From an uncultured Lachnospiraceae bacterium (GTDB lineage Bacteria; Bacillota; Clostridia; Lachnospirales; Lachnospiraceae): a stretch of DNA of 44,440 nt. Within the stretch, counting starts at the first letter, position 1. Each line of letters starts with the position of its first letter. The DNA lies in the NCBI GenBank assembly GCA_947644545.1, contig CANRZW010000030.1, positions 1 through 44,440 of the forward strand, written 5' to 3'. The position numbers and the translations under genes were made by a program. The notes under the pieces were generated by a model. The model was not told where the DNA came from. It did not search any database and worked only from the letters and a program-made list of their open reading frames with translations. This document shows positions 42,830 to 44,440 of this stretch, in pieces.

Positions 42830-44317
42830 ATGATTAAAATAACAGACAAAACACAATATCTTGCACAAATCGAAGAAGTGATCGCCAGAGGGCCCTACCA
42901 CGATACCTGGGATTCTCTGACAGACTTTGAAATGCCTGGCTGGTATCCTAAGGCCAAGTTCGGCATCTTTATCCATTGGGGGCTTTACAGCGTTCCGGCC
43001 TTCTCTAACGAATGGTACTCCCGGAACATGTACGTCAAAGACTCCCCGGAGTACGAGCATCACACAAAAACTTATGGCAGACATGCGGATTTCGGCTACA
43101 AGGATTTCATCCCGCTCTTTAAGGCGGAGCACTTTGATCCGGACTTCTGGGCCGAGACCTTCGCATCATCCGGCGCCAGATATGTCGTTCCGGTGGCGGA
43201 ACACCACGACGGTTTCCAGATGTATCACAGTGATCTGTCCCGTTACAACGCGGTGCAGATGGGACCCGAAAGAGACATTCTCGGCGAATTGAAGACCGCC
43301 TTCGAGAAAAAGGGACTTGTCTTCGGAGCCTCCAGCCATCGCGCCGAGCATCACTGGTTTATGGGACCCGGCAAGGACTTCGACAGCGATATCAAGGAGC
43401 CTCTTGCCTGCGGCGACTTCTATTGGCCATCGGAGCAGACACAGCCTGATTTTCAGGATCTGTATGCAAAGCCTGATCCCGACAGAGCATTTCTGGAAGA
43501 CTGGCTGTGCCGTACCTGCGAGATTGTGGACCGCTATCAGCCGCAGCTCCTCTATTTCGACTGGTGGATCCAGCATGAAGCCTACAAGCCTTATCTTCGC
43601 AAGCTTGCGGCTTACTATTATAACCGCGGTCAGGAACTGGGCTTTCCTGCCGCCATCTGCTACAAACACGACGCTATGGCTTTCGGCAGCGCCATCGTAG
43701 ACGTAGAGCGGGGCAAGTTCGCAGATACCAGGCCCTACTACTGGCAGACCGACACGGCCATCGCCCGCAATTCCTGGTGTTACACGGACAGCCTCGAATA
43801 TAAGAGCAGCAACGAGCTGATCTGTTATTTGATCGACGTGGTGAGCAAGAACGGCAACCTGCTCCTCAATGTAGGCCCTAAGGCCGACGGAACCTTCGCC
43901 GAACAGGATGCCGCGATTCTGCGCGATATCGGCAGCTGGCTTGCCGTCAATGGAGAGGCCATCTACAACGCCAAGCCCTGGCGCATCCCGGCAGAAGGTC
44001 CCACTGTGGAAGTGGAAGGCCAGTTCAGCGACGCTTCCGCCACAGCCTATACCAGGGAAGACTTCCGTTTCACTGCCGGCAACGGCTGCATTTACGCATC
44101 CTGCCTGCAATACCCGGAAGACGGGCGGCTGACCATACGCGCCCTCTCCAAATCAGCCGATTCCAGCAAGCCCAACTTCCACGGTATCATACGTGAGGTT
44201 ACACTGCTTGGCTTCGACGAGAAACCTGCCTTCTTTGCAGACGGGGAAGGCCTGCATCTGCAGACGCAGACCGTAAGCAATACGTTTCCGGTTGTCATTA
44301 AGATCAGGGTGGAATAA
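42830..44317 (+). CDS. Alpha-L-fucosidase, GH29
   Basis: 495 aa from the ATG at 42830, with GGAGG five bases before it; an ATG at 42818 is an alternative. The N-terminal barrel shows KFGIFIHWGLYSVPAF, the EHHDGF substrate-binding pair at 124-129, and the nucleophile Asp244 in LLYFDWW. A C-terminal beta-sandwich begins near residue 395. It releases alpha-linked fucose; no signal peptide, so it works in the cytoplasm. It follows the GH42 gene by about 40 bases and probably removes fucose before or after beta-galactose cleavage of mucin- or milk-type glycans. Confidence 0.95.
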   Translation: MIKITDKTQYLAQIEEVIARGPYHDTWDSLTDFEMPGWYPKAKFGIFIHWGLYSVPAFSNEWYSRNMYVKDSPEYEHHTKTYGRHADFGYKDFIPLFKAEHFDPDFWAETFASSGARYVVPVAEHHDGFQMYHSDLSRYNAVQMGPERDILGELKTAFEKKGLVFGASSHRAEHHWFMGPGKDFDSDIKEPLACGDFYWPSEQTQPDFQDLYAKPDPDRAFLEDWLCRTCEIVDRYQPQLLYFDWWIQHEAYKPYLRKLAAYYYNRGQELGFPAAICYKHDAMAFGSAIVDVERGKFADTRPYYWQTDTAIARNSWCYTDSLEYKSSNELICYLIDVVSKNGNLLLNVGPKADGTFAEQDAAILRDIGSWLAVNGEAIYNAKPWRIPAEGPTVEVEGQFSDASATAYTREDFRFTAGNGCIYASCLQYPEDGRLTIRALSKSADSSKPNFHGIIREVTLLGFDEKPAFFADGEGLHLQTQTVSNTFPVVIKIRVE

Positions 44318-44332
44318 CCACCCTGATTTTTT
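44303..44332 (+). terminator. Intrinsic terminator overlapping the GH29 stop codon
   Basis: ATCAGGGTGG (44303-44312) and CCACCCTGAT (44318-44327) form a perfect 10-bp stem. The five-base loop contains the TAA stop of the fucosidase gene, and a run of six T follows. Confidence 0.9.
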
Positions 44333-44336
44333 CTGT

Positions 44337-44392
44337 GCCTGTAATTCCGTTCCTTCTCTTTTATGCCCGTAATTCCATTCTTTCTCTTTTGA
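44337..44392. repeat. Two-copy imperfect repeat of about 28 bp
   Basis: The unit contains GTAATTCCGTTCCTTCTCTT and recurs as GTAATTCCATTCTTTCTCTT immediately downstream. It lies beyond the fucosidase terminator; no gene is seen here before the window ends. Confidence 0.6.
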
Positions 44393-44440
44393 GTTTCCCC
44401 ATTTTTTGAAACGTCATGTTCCACAATCAGCTATTTTAAA

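Overview
The window looks like chromosomal DNA of a spore-forming, Gram-positive gut anaerobe of the Lachnospiraceae type (Clostridia). The evidence is a complete spoIIID gene with a sigma-E-like promoter, strong AGGAGG-type ribosome binding sites, moderate GC content, YesM/YesN-type two-component genes, and carbohydrate ABC transporters that lack their own ATPase. No rRNA, tRNA or CRISPR array was seen.

Layout. (1) 1-3.9 kb: the 3' end of a TipAS-domain regulator, an unrecognised 155-aa protein, a shortened GMP synthase that has lost its glutaminase core, a 14-bp tandem-repeat array, and a DegV lipid-binding protein. (2) 3.9-15.4 kb, all on the minus strand: a GlgX-type debranching enzyme, then a carbohydrate locus. 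In transcription order the locus is a GH105-like unsaturated glycuronyl hydrolase, a solute-binding lipoprotein, two permeases, a YesM-type kinase, a YesN-type regulator, and two tandem paralogous five-bladed beta-propeller proteins of the GH43/GH32/GH130-like fold. Together these look like an uptake and intracellular breakdown system for an acidic or pectin-like oligosaccharide. (3) 15.4-20 kb: a patch of genetic debris. It holds an internally deleted IS66 transposase, a frameshifted Mob/ribbon-helix-helix gene, an intact AlbA_2/ATPase regulator, and a broken unknown gene joined to an IS1182-type transposase tail. (4) 20-23.2 kb: a full-length GMP synthase and a MATE transporter. (5) 23.2-25.1 kb: spoIIID, followed upstream by a 158-bp direct duplication of its own 5' end. 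The two copies bracket a nucleotidyltransferase gene, a broken HEPN toxin gene and a small membrane ORF, and the far copy cuts into a hepT-like remnant.

(6) 25.1-37.5 kb is mostly housekeeping: a DUF2461 protein, a polytopic membrane protein, a coiled-coil NlpC/P60 hydrolase, asnS with an FKBP/trigger-factor-like lipoprotein, two small conserved proteins, a second MATE transporter, murI, a GntR/FCD regulator and ispE. (7) 37.5-44.4 kb: an unrecognised 206-aa protein, then an orphan solute-binding protein followed by a GH42 beta-galactosidase and a GH29 alpha-L-fucosidase, ending in a clear terminator. This last group points to use of host-type glycans carrying galactose and fucose.

The observations most worth a second look are the spoIIID 5' duplication around the HEPN/MNT module, the paired intact and glutaminase-less GuaA proteins, and the tandem beta-propeller glycan locus. 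All calls come from reading the sequence and from family knowledge; no database search was run.
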